From contig NZ_BNGS01000017.1 of the NCBI RefSeq assembly GCF_014905555.1, positions 1 through 64,000 on the forward strand: DNA of 64,000 bases, given 5' to 3'. A model generated the notes under the pieces. That model searched no databases. It had not been told where the DNA came from and worked only from the letters and a program-made list of their open reading frames with translations. The position numbers and the translations under genes are program-made. Positions 42,565 to 51,318 of this stretch are shown here, piece after piece (positions within the stretch are counted from its first letter, which is position 1; each line of letters begins with the position of its first letter). The stretch is from Streptomyces sp. Y2F8-2 (lineage in GTDB: Bacteria > Actinomycetota > Actinomycetes > Streptomycetales > Streptomycetaceae).

Positions 42565-43722
42565 TTACCCGCAGGCGTCTTGGGCGGCCGTGTTGCCGGT
42601 GAAAGTGGGGGTCGGTCCAGGGGGTGTCTTCTCCTGGGAGCCGGGCCCGGAACCGGGCGGTGTATTGCTCGTTTTTGCGACTGAATTACCCGGAACTTCC
42701 TTGGTGACCTCGACCGGCTGGTCCGCGCGCAGGCGCCCGAAGAGTCTGTCCGCCGCCGGCTGCACGAGTTGGTCACGATTGATGTCACCCGGATATGGGG
42801 TGCGCGGGGCCGTCAGGAACCGCACATGTTCGGCGGAGAGGTTCCCCAGTCCGCGCACGAGTGCGTAGAGTCCGCGCAGACTCGCCAGACCCGGGTCCGT
42901 GGTGAGGGCCGAGGTGGCCGCGTCCAGCACGGGATACAGCTTCACCGGGTTGAGCAGGACGCCGTTGCTGCGCACCTTGGTCACCAGCGCGCCGAGGAAA
43001 CGCTGCTGGCGCTCCATCCGCTCGGTGTCGCTGCCGTCGCCGAGGCTCTTGCGGGCCCGTACGTAGCCGAGCGCCTGCTCGCCGTCGAGCGTCACCTTGC
43101 CCGCGGGCAGTCTGAGCCTGGCGGCCGTGTCGTCGATCGGCTGCCTCAGACACACCTGGACGCCGCCGAGCGCGTCGATCATCTTCTTGAAGCCGTTGAA
43201 GTCGACGACCATGTGGTGGTCGATCCGGATGTCCGTGAGCTTCTCGACGGTACGGATCGTGCAGGCCGAACCCCCGGTCGCGAAGGCGTGATTGAACATG
43301 GTGAACTGCGCCTCGCTGCGGGTGCCGTCCGGCCGGCCGCAGCTCGGCACGTTCACCATGAGGTCACGGGGCAGGGAGACGGCGGTGGCACTGCGCCGGT
43401 CGGCCGCGAGGTGCAGCAGGATCGTGGTGTCGGACCGCTCGGTCCCGGAATCCCGCCCGTACCGGCCGTTGCCGGCGCCCGCACGCGAGTCGGACCCGAT
43501 GAGCAGGATGTTCCGCGCGCCGCGCACGAGCGAAGCGGGCCGCTCCTTCTCGTGCCGGGCGAGCTCGGCGGCGGCGGCCTCGTCCGCGGTGATGTTCGAG
43601 TCCAGCTTCTCGTACGCGACCCACCCGGCCCCGGCGGCACTCAGCAGGAGCGCGGCCAGCCCGACCGCACACCATCGCACCCAGCGCCACCGCCGATGAC
43701 GTGCTCTCACTGCCGGGTCCAC
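42565..43722 (-). CDS. LCP family glycopolymer transferase, paralogue 5
   Basis: A 385-residue LCP protein without a LytR_C domain. Very basic short N-terminus, TM at about 15-37, then the LCP domain: NILLIGSDSRAGAG, SDTTILLHLAADR, SLPRDLMVNVPSCG, ALGYVRARKSLGD. The Arg-His of the usual RTRH motif is replaced by Arg-Lys. Cysteine positions (VPSC, SACTIR, VQVCLRQ) match paralogue 4. Start GTG 43722; the ribosome binding site is poor, and GTG 43710 is an alternative. The C-terminal 45 residues are a Pro/Thr/Gly tail ending DACG. Confidence 0.88.
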   Translation of the reverse strand: MDPAVRARHRRWRWVRWCAVGLAALLLSAAGAGWVAYEKLDSNITADEAAAAELARHEKERPASLVRGARNILLIGSDSRAGAGNGRYGRDSGTERSDTTILLHLAADRRSATAVSLPRDLMVNVPSCGRPDGTRSEAQFTMFNHAFATGGSACTIRTVEKLTDIRIDHHMVVDFNGFKKMIDALGGVQVCLRQPIDDTAARLRLPAGKVTLDGEQALGYVRARKSLGDGSDTERMERQQRFLGALVTKVRSNGVLLNPVKLYPVLDAATSALTTDPGLASLRGLYALVRGLGNLSAEHVRFLTAPRTPYPGDINRDQLVQPAADRLFGRLRADQPVEVTKEVPGNSVAKTSNTPPGSGPGSQEKTPPGPTPTFTGNTAAQDACG

Positions 43723-43925
43723 CGCCTTGCGTCGTATGAGCGTGAGCTGCTGTTACGACCATGGCCCGAGGCCGGGTTGCGGGGCGTCCGGTACTGGTCC
43801 GGATGGACGCCGACCGCGCCTCTATAGGGGCGCGGGGCTGGGACGATCGTGCGGCTCCGCGGCGTGGCGTGATCAGCCGCAAGGGGCGCGTGGTCGGACG
43901 GGGGGCGGGAGCCGCACGCCGCTGA

Positions 43926-44684
43926 TCAGCTGACGGCCGTCGCCGTCACCTTTTCGCTCTCGATCCGCTTCGCCAGCCCTTCCTCTCCCAGCCGCTCGAG
44001 ATGCCGGCACAACACGACCGAGCCCCCCGCGGCCAAAGGCGCGTACAACCCGGCGCTCAATCCCGCCCACGTGTCATACGGCAACCCCGACAGCAACCGC
44101 GCCCCCGGCCCCGTCAGCCCGAGGGGCAGTGCCTCCGTCCGGGCCCGCTCCACGACCTCCGCCGCCGTGCACTCGGCCCCGGCGACGATCAGCGCCGGCT
44201 CGTCCGGGTCGACGGGGGTGTACGGCTGGAAGCGGTCGCCCTGGCTCGGCACTTCGACGGCGTAGTCGAGGAAGCCGTCCGGGGTCTGCGGGAAGCGGCC
44301 GCCGAGGGGGCGCAGGGCGAGGGCCACGCGCTCTCCGGAACAGGCGCGCGCCGCGTCCAGCGTGTCGGGTCCGCTGACCACGAGGTCGGCGGCGGCCGGA
44401 TCGCCGCCGACGTCCGCGAGGACGCCCACGGACGAGCAGGCGAGCAGCCACACCGCCGTCTGCCAGTGCGCGGGCAGCAGCAGCGCGACCCGGTCGCCGG
44501 GCTCGGCGGCGAGGTCACCCTGAAGGAGATTGGCGGTCTTGGCCACCCAATTGGCGAAGGTGGCCACGGAGAGTTCGACGCGTTCGCCGGTGGCGTCGTC
44601 GTAGAAGGTCACCAGGGGACGCGCGGGGTCCGCGGCGAGCGCGGATCGCAGCAGGTCGGCGGGGGTGCGATCGGTGGCGTTCAC
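43926..44684 (-). CDS. TIGR03089 family protein (truncated acyl-adenylate-type domain)
   Basis: A 252-residue protein matching the actinobacterial TIGR03089 family, which looks like the first half of an AMP-binding/acyl-CoA synthetase domain: VTFYDDATGERVELSVATFANWVAKTANLL and GDRVALLLPAHWQTAVWLLACSSVG are recognisable. The P-loop-like adenylation motif and the C-terminal subdomain are absent, so it is probably not an active adenylating enzyme. Start GTG 44684; a TACGCT box 6 nt upstream suggests a leaderless mRNA. Function unknown, but it is conserved next to LCP and mannose genes in Streptomyces as I recall. Confidence 0.85.
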   Translation of the reverse strand: MNATDRTPADLLRSALAADPARPLVTFYDDATGERVELSVATFANWVAKTANLLQGDLAAEPGDRVALLLPAHWQTAVWLLACSSVGVLADVGGDPAAADLVVSGPDTLDAARACSGERVALALRPLGGRFPQTPDGFLDYAVEVPSQGDRFQPYTPVDPDEPALIVAGAECTAAEVVERARTEALPLGLTGPGARLLSGLPYDTWAGLSAGLYAPLAAGGSVVLCRHLERLGEEGLAKRIESEKVTATAVS

Positions 44685-44786
44685 GGCGCAAGCGTACGCG
44701 GGGGCGGACGTGCGCGCGTCGGCGGCGGGGTGTCGGGCGCCACCGGTTCGGCCGAGTGTGGTCGACGGGTCGTCAGATTCCAAATG

Positions 44787-44798
44787 GACATATATGTC
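44787..44798. promoter_or_regulatory. Perfect AT-rich palindrome upstream of the PGRP gene
   Basis: GACATATATGTC is a perfect 12-bp palindrome starting 17 nt before the ATG at 44804. Its TATATG could also serve as the -10 box, which would give a leaderless transcript from that ATG. AT-rich sequence of this kind is rare in the window. Confidence 0.45.
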
Positions 44799-44803
44799 TG
44801 ACT

Positions 44804-46393
44804 ATGTTCAAGATCGTGGGTATGCGTGGATATCTTGCTTCTTCGATCGGCGTCACCTGCGCGGCGGTACTGACCCTTCCGCTCGAGATCCCGGCCGCGG
44901 TGGCCGGAACGGGTGTGCGGGGTCCGTCGGCTTCGGCGGCCGTCCCCGGCAGTACCCAGTCCTTCCCCCTCGTGCCCTTCACCCGTGCCGCCGGGGCGGT
45001 GGTCGAAGCGGGCCTGAGCCCGCTGGCGGTGCGCTCCTTCTCCCTCGTGGGCGTCGTCTGGGACGACCCGGGCGCCGAAATCCACGGTCACGTCGAGGTC
45101 CGTACCCGCGCGAGCGGGACGCACCGGTGGTCCGGGTGGCAGGAACTCGAGACGCACCACCACGGCCACGGCCCCGACCCCGATACCGCGGAGGGCCGGT
45201 CCAGCAGGGCACGCGGGGCGACCGCGCCGCTGTGGGTCGGCGACTCGGACGGAGTGGCGGTACGGGTGAGCACCGAGGGGTACGACGCCGGATCGACACG
45301 ATCACCGGCGCTCCCCAACGGACTCCGTGTCGAACTGGTCGATCCCGGTGTGGATTCGAAGGCGGGCGCCCCCGGCCCCACCGCCCACGCCCCCGTGCCG
45401 GAACCGTCGAACGGGGGCGCACCCGACACCGCGGCCGGCGCGGGCTCGAACGCGTTCGGCCGGGACGCAGGCCGCGCGTCCCTGGATGAGGGCGCGGCCC
45501 CGTCACCCTCGCGCGGGGGACGGGAGCCGCAGGGGGCGAAGGAAGCGCAGAGACCGCAGGGGACGGCGAAGGAACCCGGCGAGGCGGAGGAGGCCGTCGA
45601 CCCTGCGCAGGGGACGGCGAACCCTGCGCAGGAGGCCCCGAACCCCGACAAAGAGACACCGAACACGACGAAAGGGACCGCGAATCCAGTACAGGAGACC
45701 GCGAATCCGGCACAGGAGACCACGAATCCGGCAAAGGAGACCGCGAGCCCCGCGGACCCCGTCGGCCCCGCAAAGGAGGCGACCCACACCGCCCCGCGCC
45801 CGAAAATCGTCACCCGCAGCGGCTGGGGCGCCGACGAGACCCTGCGCGAGGCGGGTTTCGTCTACACGGACAGCGTGAAGGTGGCGTTCGTGCACCACAC
45901 GGCGTCGGGCAACAACTACACCTGCGCGCAGGCGCCTTCCGTCATCCGCAGTATCTACCGCTACCACGTGGTGAGTAACGGCTGGCGGGACATCGGCTAC
46001 AACTTCCTGGTCGACAAGTGCGGAACCATCTACGAGGGCCGCGCCGGAGGCATCGACAAGCCCGTGCTGGGCGCCCACACCCTCGGATTCAACAGCGACA
46101 GCATGGGCATCGCCGTCCTCGGCACCTACTCCGGCGACACCAAGCCGCCGGCCCAGACGCTGGACGGCGTGGGCGCACTGAGCGCGTGGAAACTCGGTCT
46201 GTACGGCATGGATCCGCGCGGCACGACATACCTGGTGTCCGGGGGTGGCAATCTGTACCCAAAGGGCGAGAAGGCACGACTGAATGTGCTCTCCGGCCAT
46301 CGCGACGGGTACGCAACGGACTGTCCTGGAGTGCAGCTCTACGGCAGACTCTCCACGATCCGCTCCACCGCGGCCCGCCTGCAGGGCCGCTGA
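44804..46393 (+). CDS. Secreted peptidoglycan-recognition protein / N-acetylmuramoyl-L-alanine amidase
   Basis: A 529-residue exported protein. Signal peptide (residues 1-34), an N-terminal beta-rich domain of about 140 residues, a low-complexity linker with about nine heptad-like repeats of the type ANPAQET (near residues 265-325), and a C-terminal PGRP/Amidase_2 domain (about 345-529). Zinc ligands are visible as VHHTASG, LSGHRDG and TDCPG, with the catalytic Tyr in IGYNFLVD. All ligands of an active amidase are present, so it should cut the MurNAc-L-Ala bond. Start ATG 44804, or 44822 six codons later. Confidence 0.9.
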   Translation: MFKIVGMRGYLASSIGVTCAAVLTLPLEIPAAVAGTGVRGPSASAAVPGSTQSFPLVPFTRAAGAVVEAGLSPLAVRSFSLVGVVWDDPGAEIHGHVEVRTRASGTHRWSGWQELETHHHGHGPDPDTAEGRSSRARGATAPLWVGDSDGVAVRVSTEGYDAGSTRSPALPNGLRVELVDPGVDSKAGAPGPTAHAPVPEPSNGGAPDTAAGAGSNAFGRDAGRASLDEGAAPSPSRGGREPQGAKEAQRPQGTAKEPGEAEEAVDPAQGTANPAQEAPNPDKETPNTTKGTANPVQETANPAQETTNPAKETASPADPVGPAKEATHTAPRPKIVTRSGWGADETLREAGFVYTDSVKVAFVHHTASGNNYTCAQAPSVIRSIYRYHVVSNGWRDIGYNFLVDKCGTIYEGRAGGIDKPVLGAHTLGFNSDSMGIAVLGTYSGDTKPPAQTLDGVGALSAWKLGLYGMDPRGTTYLVSGGGNLYPKGEKARLNVLSGHRDGYATDCPGVQLYGRLSTIRSTAARLQGR

Positions 46394-46542
46394 GCGCGGA
46401 GGCCGCCGCATGACGAAGGTGTCGGAGAGGGACCTCTCTCACGGTCCTCATAACGCCCCTTGCGGTCCTCGCAACACGGTCTGCATACACTGGTCGGCCG
46501 ATTCACAGTTTGGCCGGTCCCGGCAGGAAGCAGAGACGACAG

Positions 46543-47628
46543 GTGACAGAAGCGATCCTCCTGGTCGGCGGTAGAGGCACCCGACTTCGCCCGCTCACGG
46601 TGAACACCCCCAAGCCGATGGTTCCGGCGGCCGGGGTCCCGTTCCTCACACACCAGCTGGCGCGGGCGAAGGCGGCGGGCGTGGAGCACGTCGTGCTCGC
46701 CACCTCCTACCTGGCAGAGGTCTTCGAGCCGTACTTCGGTGACGGCTCGTCCCTCGGCCTCCGCCTCGAGTACGTGACGGAGGAGGAGCCTCTCGGCACG
46801 GGCGGCGCCATCCGCAACGTGGCGAGCCGCCTCCAGTCCGGTCCCGAAGAACCGGTACTGATCTTCAACGGGGACATTCTCACGGGCCTCGACATCCGTG
46901 CCCTGGTCCACACCCACCAGTCGACGGGTGCGGACGTGTCGCTGCACCTGACGAAGGTGACGGACCCGAGGGCGTACGGCCTGGTCCCCACGGACGAAAC
47001 GGGCCGGGTGACGGCGTTCCTGGAGAAGCCGCAGACCCCCGAGGAGATCGTCACCGACCAGATCAACGCCGGCGCGTACGTCTTCCGCCGCTCGGTGATC
47101 GACACGATTCCCCTGGGCCGCCCGGTGTCGGTGGAACGCGAGACGTTCCCGGACCTGCTGGCGGCGGGAGCCCATCTCCAGGGCATGGTCGACTCCACGT
47201 ACTGGCTGGACCTGGGCACCCCGGCTGCCTTCGTGCGCGGCTCGGCGGACCTGGTCCTCGGGCGGGCCCCGTCCCCGGCCGTGCCCGGCCGCTGCGGCGA
47301 CCGCCTGATCCTGCCGACGGCCTCGGTCGCGTCGGACGCGAAGCTGACGGACGGCACGGTGGTGGGCGAGGGCGCGTTCGTCGGAGAGGGCGCCCGGATC
47401 TCCGGCAGCACGGTGCTCTCCGGCGCCGTGGTGGAGCCCGGGGCGGTCATCACGGACTCCCTGATCGGCGCCCGCTCCCGCATCGGCGAGCGCTCGATCG
47501 TCACGGGCGCGGTCATCGGTGACGGCGCGGTGGTCGGCGCGGACAACGAACTCCGAGAAGGAGTGCGGGTCTGGTGCGACGCGCGGATCCCGGCGGGCGC
47601 GGTGCGCTTCTCTTCCGACCAGCAGTAG
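46543..47628 (+). CDS. manC: Mannose-1-phosphate guanylyltransferase (GDP-mannose pyrophosphorylase)
   Basis: A 361-residue nucleotidyltransferase with N-terminal Rossmann-like domain (ILLVGGRGTRLRPLTVNTPKPM, the pyrophosphorylase signature; metal site FNGDILTGLD) and a C-terminal left-handed beta-helix of hexapeptide repeats (VVGEGAFVGEGARISGSTVL). It makes GDP-mannose for glycoprotein O-mannosylation and glycolipids. GTG 46543 is chosen because the TTG 33 nt earlier has no ribosome binding site. In S. coelicolor the orthologous position is SCO3039, one of the manC genes. It acts downstream of manA and manB, also in this window. Confidence 0.92.
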   Translation: MTEAILLVGGRGTRLRPLTVNTPKPMVPAAGVPFLTHQLARAKAAGVEHVVLATSYLAEVFEPYFGDGSSLGLRLEYVTEEEPLGTGGAIRNVASRLQSGPEEPVLIFNGDILTGLDIRALVHTHQSTGADVSLHLTKVTDPRAYGLVPTDETGRVTAFLEKPQTPEEIVTDQINAGAYVFRRSVIDTIPLGRPVSVERETFPDLLAAGAHLQGMVDSTYWLDLGTPAAFVRGSADLVLGRAPSPAVPGRCGDRLILPTASVASDAKLTDGTVVGEGAFVGEGARISGSTVLSGAVVEPGAVITDSLIGARSRIGERSIVTGAVIGDGAVVGADNELREGVRVWCDARIPAGAVRFSSDQQ

Positions 47629-47639
47629 CGCCTTTCGAC

Positions 47640-47677
47640 GACGCCGGGTGCCCTGTGTCACACGGGCACCCGGCGTC
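47640..47677. terminator. Bidirectional terminator between manC and the AlkA-like gene
   Basis: GACGCCGGGTGCCC and GGGCACCCGGCGTC form a perfect 14-bp stem with a 10-nt loop between convergent genes. Confidence 0.88.
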
Positions 47678-47680
47678 GCG

Positions 47681-48682
47681 CTACAACCGCCCGATGTCGC
47701 CCCGCCGCATCCGCGGGGCGCGCCGCGGCGGCGCACATCCGCTCAACAGGATCAGCCGTGCCGCCCGGTGCCGCTGGCCGGCGTACGGCTGAAGCAACGA
47801 CAGCATCACGGAGTCGTCCGCGTCCCGGTCCCCGGCCAGCGCGTATCCGACGATGCCGGGCAGGTGCAGGTCCCCCACGGTCACCGAGTCCGCCGCCCCG
47901 TGACTGCGCTGCACGGTCTCGGCCGAGGTCCACGGCCCGATGCCGGGCACCACCTCGAGTCGGGCCTGCGCCTCGGCCGGTTCCATCCCCGCGGCCTGCT
48001 CCAGCCGGGCGGCGACCCGCACGGCCCGCAGGATCGTCGACGCCCGCTTGTTGTCCACCCCGGCCCGGTGCCACTCCCAGGACGGAATGAGCGCCCACGT
48101 CCGCGGCGCCGGCATCACATGCATCCGCCCCGGCGCGGGTCCCGGCGCCGGTTCCCCGAACTTCCGTACGAGCAGCCGCCACGCCCGGTATGCCTCGTCC
48201 GTCGTGACCTTCTGCTCCAGGATCGACGGGATCAACGACTCCAGTACCAGGCCGGTCCGGGTGAGCCGCAGTCCCGGTCGGCGGTGCCGTGCCAGCGCGA
48301 CCAGTCGGTGCCGTGGCTCGAAGGCGTCGGGATCGTCCAACGCGCCGAGAAGTTCCGGCAGTTGGTCCAGCAGCCACTCCGCACCGGGCCCCCAGGCCTC
48401 CGCCTCGGCGACCCCGCCCCGGAGCGCGACCCGCAGCGTGCCCGGACCGAGCGGCGTACGGCTGGCTCGCCACACCGAGCCGTCGGGCGTCGCCCGGAAG
48501 GTGGGATCGGCGGGCCCTCGCCGCAGCGGCCCGAGCACCAGGCCCAGGTCCAGCGGCCCGGGCGGGGTCCAGGTCCGCCGCCGTCCGGGTGCCGCGGCCG
48601 GCCGGGGAACGCCCGCGGGCACGACGACATGCCCACCGCGCGCGGTCGTGGGGGTGGGGCGGGGAGCGAATCGTCCGGCCAC
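47681..48682 (-). CDS. DNA-3-methyladenine glycosylase II-like protein (HhH-GPD superfamily)
   Basis: A 333-residue protein. The C-terminal half has the helix-hairpin-helix and catalytic region of HhH-GPD glycosylases: ARLEVVPGIGPWTSAETV (hairpin) followed by VTVGDLHLPG, whose Asp is the catalytic residue in AlkA. LIPSILEQKVTTDEAYRAW is the conserved helix before it. The N-terminal 40 residues are Pro/Arg-rich. It should excise alkylated purines. Start GTG 48682 with AGGAC upstream. It follows fbiB on the same strand across a 166-bp gap holding a tandem repeat. Confidence 0.87.
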   Translation of the reverse strand: MAGRFAPRPTPTTARGGHVVVPAGVPRPAAAPGRRRTWTPPGPLDLGLVLGPLRRGPADPTFRATPDGSVWRASRTPLGPGTLRVALRGGVAEAEAWGPGAEWLLDQLPELLGALDDPDAFEPRHRLVALARHRRPGLRLTRTGLVLESLIPSILEQKVTTDEAYRAWRLLVRKFGEPAPGPAPGRMHVMPAPRTWALIPSWEWHRAGVDNKRASTILRAVRVAARLEQAAGMEPAEAQARLEVVPGIGPWTSAETVQRSHGAADSVTVGDLHLPGIVGYALAGDRDADDSVMLSLLQPYAGQRHRAARLILLSGCAPPRRAPRMRRGDIGRL

Positions 48683-48714
48683 GGATGAGGTCCTGGTGGG
48701 TGTCGTCGTGTTCT

Positions 48715-48806
48715 GGGTGTCGTCCTACGAGGGTTCTGAGCGCGGTCCCACGAGGGTTCCGGGTGTCGTCCCACGAGGGTTCCGGTTGTCGTCCTACGAG
48801 GGTAGG
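48715..48806. repeat. 23-bp tandem repeat, four copies
   Basis: Units start at 48715, 48738, 48761 and 48784, exactly 23 bp apart; each carries GTCCxACGAGGGTT (last unit GGGTAG). It occupies most of the leader region of the AlkA-like gene. No coding frame here is credible. Confidence 0.8.
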
Positions 48807-48848
48807 GGCGCGTGCCCGGCTCCGGGCGCCTTGCGGCTGCGCCCCCGC

Positions 48849-50198
48849 TCACCGCACCTCGATGAACGCCCCCGCATCCCGCTGAGGCCGCGGCTTCGGT
48901 TCCTCAGCCGGATGCCCCACCGCCACGGCGCCCATCGGCTCCCAGTTCGCCGGCAGTTCCAGCACCTCGCGCACGACGTCCCGGCAGAACATCGTCGAGG
49001 ACACCCACGCCGAGCCCAGCCGTTCCCCGGCAAGCGCGACGAGGAGGTTCTGCACCCCCGCGCCCGTCGCGACCACGAACATCTCCCGCTCGGCCGCGTC
49101 CCGCCGCGCGTCGCCGTAGGTGTGGGAGCCGTCCATGACCATGCACGGCACGACGAGGTACGGCGCGTTGCGCAGCACGTCGCCGCGCCGGACGCGCTTG
49201 GCGATGGACTCCTCGGTCTTCCCGTCCCGGCGCAGGTCGGCGATCCACGCGTCCCGCATCGCGTCGAGCAGCCGCGTCCGCGACTCCTCGGACTCCAGCA
49301 GCACGAACCGCCACGGTGTGGTGTGGTGCGGCGCCGGAGCCGTCACGGCGGCGGCCACCGCACGGCGTACGGCACCGGCGTCGACGGGCTCGTCGGTGAA
49401 CGCGCGCACCGTACGCCGCTGGACCACCGCCTCCCGTACCGCCTCGGACGTGCCCAGCCGGAACATGTCGTCGTGCGCACCGCGCACCATCGCCCGCGCG
49501 CCGTCGCCGTGGTCACCGGTCACCACGTGCGGCAGCCCGCGGACCACCGCGACGGGCAGCCCGGCTGCCTTGCCCTTGACCAGGTCGCCCGCGGCCGCCA
49601 GCTCGTCGGCCGTGGCGACGACGGTCGCGCTCAACGGGTTGCCGTGCGCGTCCGTGCCGCCCCGCAGGTCGTCGAGGACCCGTACGCCCGCCGCCCCGAT
49701 GGCGACGTCGGTGAGCCCGGTGCGCCAGGGCCGTCCGAAGGTGTCCGTGACGATCACGCCGACCTCCACGCCGAGCGTGTCCCGCAGGCCCTCGCGGATG
49801 GCGCGCGCGGACGCGTCGGGGTCCTCGGGCAGCAACAGCACGGTGCCCGCAGGGGTGTTGGAGGCGTCGACACCGGCGGCGGCCATCACCAGGCCCTGCC
49901 GGTTCTCCACGATCCTGAGCGGACCGCGCCGGGCCACGACCCGCACGGTCTCGGCGTCGATGGCGGCCTCCCGGTCGTCCGCCCGGACGACGCGTCCTTC
50001 CGCCTTCGAGACGATCTTGGAGGTGACGAGCAGGACGTCGCCGTCGACGAGCCCCGGCTCGGCCGCGGCGATCACCTTGGCGAGGTCGTCGCCCTCACGG
50101 ATCTCCGGCAGCCCCGCAAGCGCCCAGACCCGGTAGGCGGGTGCCGCGACGGGAGTCCGGCCACCGGTCCCGGCATCCATGGAAAGCCCGCCGCTCAA
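48849..50198 (-). CDS. fbiB: Coenzyme F420-0:L-glutamate ligase with C-terminal nitroreductase-like domain
   Basis: A 449-residue two-domain FbiB. Residues about 25-245 are the CofE glutamate ligase (LLVTSKIVSKAEGRVV, VIVTDTFGRPWRTGLTDVAIG); residues about 255-449 are an FMN-binding nitroreductase-fold domain (RRTVRAFTDEPV, GAGVQNLLVALAGERLGSAW). It adds glutamates to F420-0, and the C-terminal domain reduces dehydro-F420-0 in actinobacteria. TTG 50198 overlaps the fbiA stop (TTGA) with GGAGGT 10 nt upstream; ATG 50180 is an alternative. Second gene of the F420 operon after fbiA. Confidence 0.93.
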   Translation of the reverse strand: MSGGLSMDAGTGGRTPVAAPAYRVWALAGLPEIREGDDLAKVIAAAEPGLVDGDVLLVTSKIVSKAEGRVVRADDREAAIDAETVRVVARRGPLRIVENRQGLVMAAAGVDASNTPAGTVLLLPEDPDASARAIREGLRDTLGVEVGVIVTDTFGRPWRTGLTDVAIGAAGVRVLDDLRGGTDAHGNPLSATVVATADELAAAGDLVKGKAAGLPVAVVRGLPHVVTGDHGDGARAMVRGAHDDMFRLGTSEAVREAVVQRRTVRAFTDEPVDAGAVRRAVAAAVTAPAPHHTTPWRFVLLESEESRTRLLDAMRDAWIADLRRDGKTEESIAKRVRRGDVLRNAPYLVVPCMVMDGSHTYGDARRDAAEREMFVVATGAGVQNLLVALAGERLGSAWVSSTMFCRDVVREVLELPANWEPMGAVAVGHPAEEPKPRPQRDAGAFIEVR

Positions 50199-51178
50199 GC
50201 CCCCCGCACCTCCTCCGCCAGCGCGAGGGCCTCCCGGGCCATCCGCGCCGTCGCTTCCAGGTCCGTCATCATCAGCGGTACCGCTCGGCAGCGGATGCCG
50301 GCCGTCTCCACGCGCTCCACGGCGGCCGCGTCGACCGTGTCGACGAGCCAGCCGTCCAGCAGCCCCGAGCCGTAGTGCTCGGCCACCGCGGCGGCCGTGG
50401 ACTCCACGCCGACCGCGGCGAGCACCTTGTCGGCCATCCCGCGCACCGGAGCGTCACCGATGATGGGGGACAGGCCCACCACCGGGACCCCGGCGTCCGC
50501 GATGGCCTCCCGGATGCCGGGGACCGCGAGGATCGTGCCGATGGAGACGACGGGATTGGACGGCGGAAAGAGGATCACGTCCGCCTCGGCGATCGCCTCC
50601 AGGACACCCGGCGCGGGTTTCGCCTGCTCGGCGCCGACCGGCACGACCGCCTCGGCCGGGACGGAGGCGCGCAGGCGCACCCAGTACTCCTGGAAGTGGA
50701 TCGCCTTGCGCTCGCCCGGGCCCGCGGCTGAGCCGCTGTCGGGCAGGGTGACGGCGACATGGGTCTCGACGCGGTCGTCCGACATGGGGATGAGCCGGAC
50801 CCCCGGCTTCCAGCGGTCGCACAGGGCCTCCGTCACCGCGCTCAGCGGGTAGCCCGCGCCCAGCATCTGGGTCCGCACGATGTGCGTGGCGAAGTCGCGG
50901 TCGCCGAGCCCGAACCACTCCGGCCCGACGCCGTACGCCGCGAGTTCCTCCTTGAGGTGGAAGGTCTCGTCGGCCCGGCCCCAGCCCTGTTCCTCGTTGA
51001 TGCCGCCGCCGAGCGTGTACATCACCGTGTCGAGGTCCGGGCAGACCTTCAGCCCGAAGAGGTGGATGTCGTCGCCGGTGTTGCCGATGACGGTGATCTC
51101 CGCGTCGGGGACGGCCCGCTTCAGACCCCGCAGAAACCGGGCACCGCCGATGCCGCCTGCCAGAACCACAATGCGCAT
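50195..51178 (-). CDS. fbiA: 2-phospho-L-lactate / phosphoenolpyruvate transferase of F420 synthesis
   Basis: A 327-residue CofD/FbiA protein. It begins MRIVVLAGGIGGARFLRGL, the GGxGGA loop that binds the activated phospholactate/phosphoenolpyruvate donor, followed by VIGNTGDDIHLFGLKVCPDLDT. In actinobacteria it joins enolpyruvyl-diphospho-guanosine to Fo, giving dehydro-F420-0. ATG 51178 has little Shine-Dalgarno sequence. Its stop overlaps the fbiB start, so the pair is coupled. fbiC and fbiD are not in the window. Confidence 0.95.
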   Translation of the reverse strand: MRIVVLAGGIGGARFLRGLKRAVPDAEITVIGNTGDDIHLFGLKVCPDLDTVMYTLGGGINEEQGWGRADETFHLKEELAAYGVGPEWFGLGDRDFATHIVRTQMLGAGYPLSAVTEALCDRWKPGVRLIPMSDDRVETHVAVTLPDSGSAAGPGERKAIHFQEYWVRLRASVPAEAVVPVGAEQAKPAPGVLEAIAEADVILFPPSNPVVSIGTILAVPGIREAIADAGVPVVGLSPIIGDAPVRGMADKVLAAVGVESTAAAVAEHYGSGLLDGWLVDTVDAAAVERVETAGIRCRAVPLMMTDLEATARMAREALALAEEVRGA

Positions 51179-51318
51179 GGATGCAGTCTTGCAGGCGCCT
51201 ACGACAACGCGTGACCCGGCGGTGACACCCGCGACGCCCCCCCGGCACCGGGCGGGTCCCGGCCCGCCGCCGGGCTCCCCTGCCGTCGGGGCTCCCCTTT
51301 TCTTCCTTCCGGGGGCTC

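Noticed and set aside
33861..43722. LCP genes as LytR-type transcriptional regulators
   Set aside because: Older annotation; the TM helix plus extracellular LCP pocket motifs make them envelope ligases, not DNA-binding proteins.
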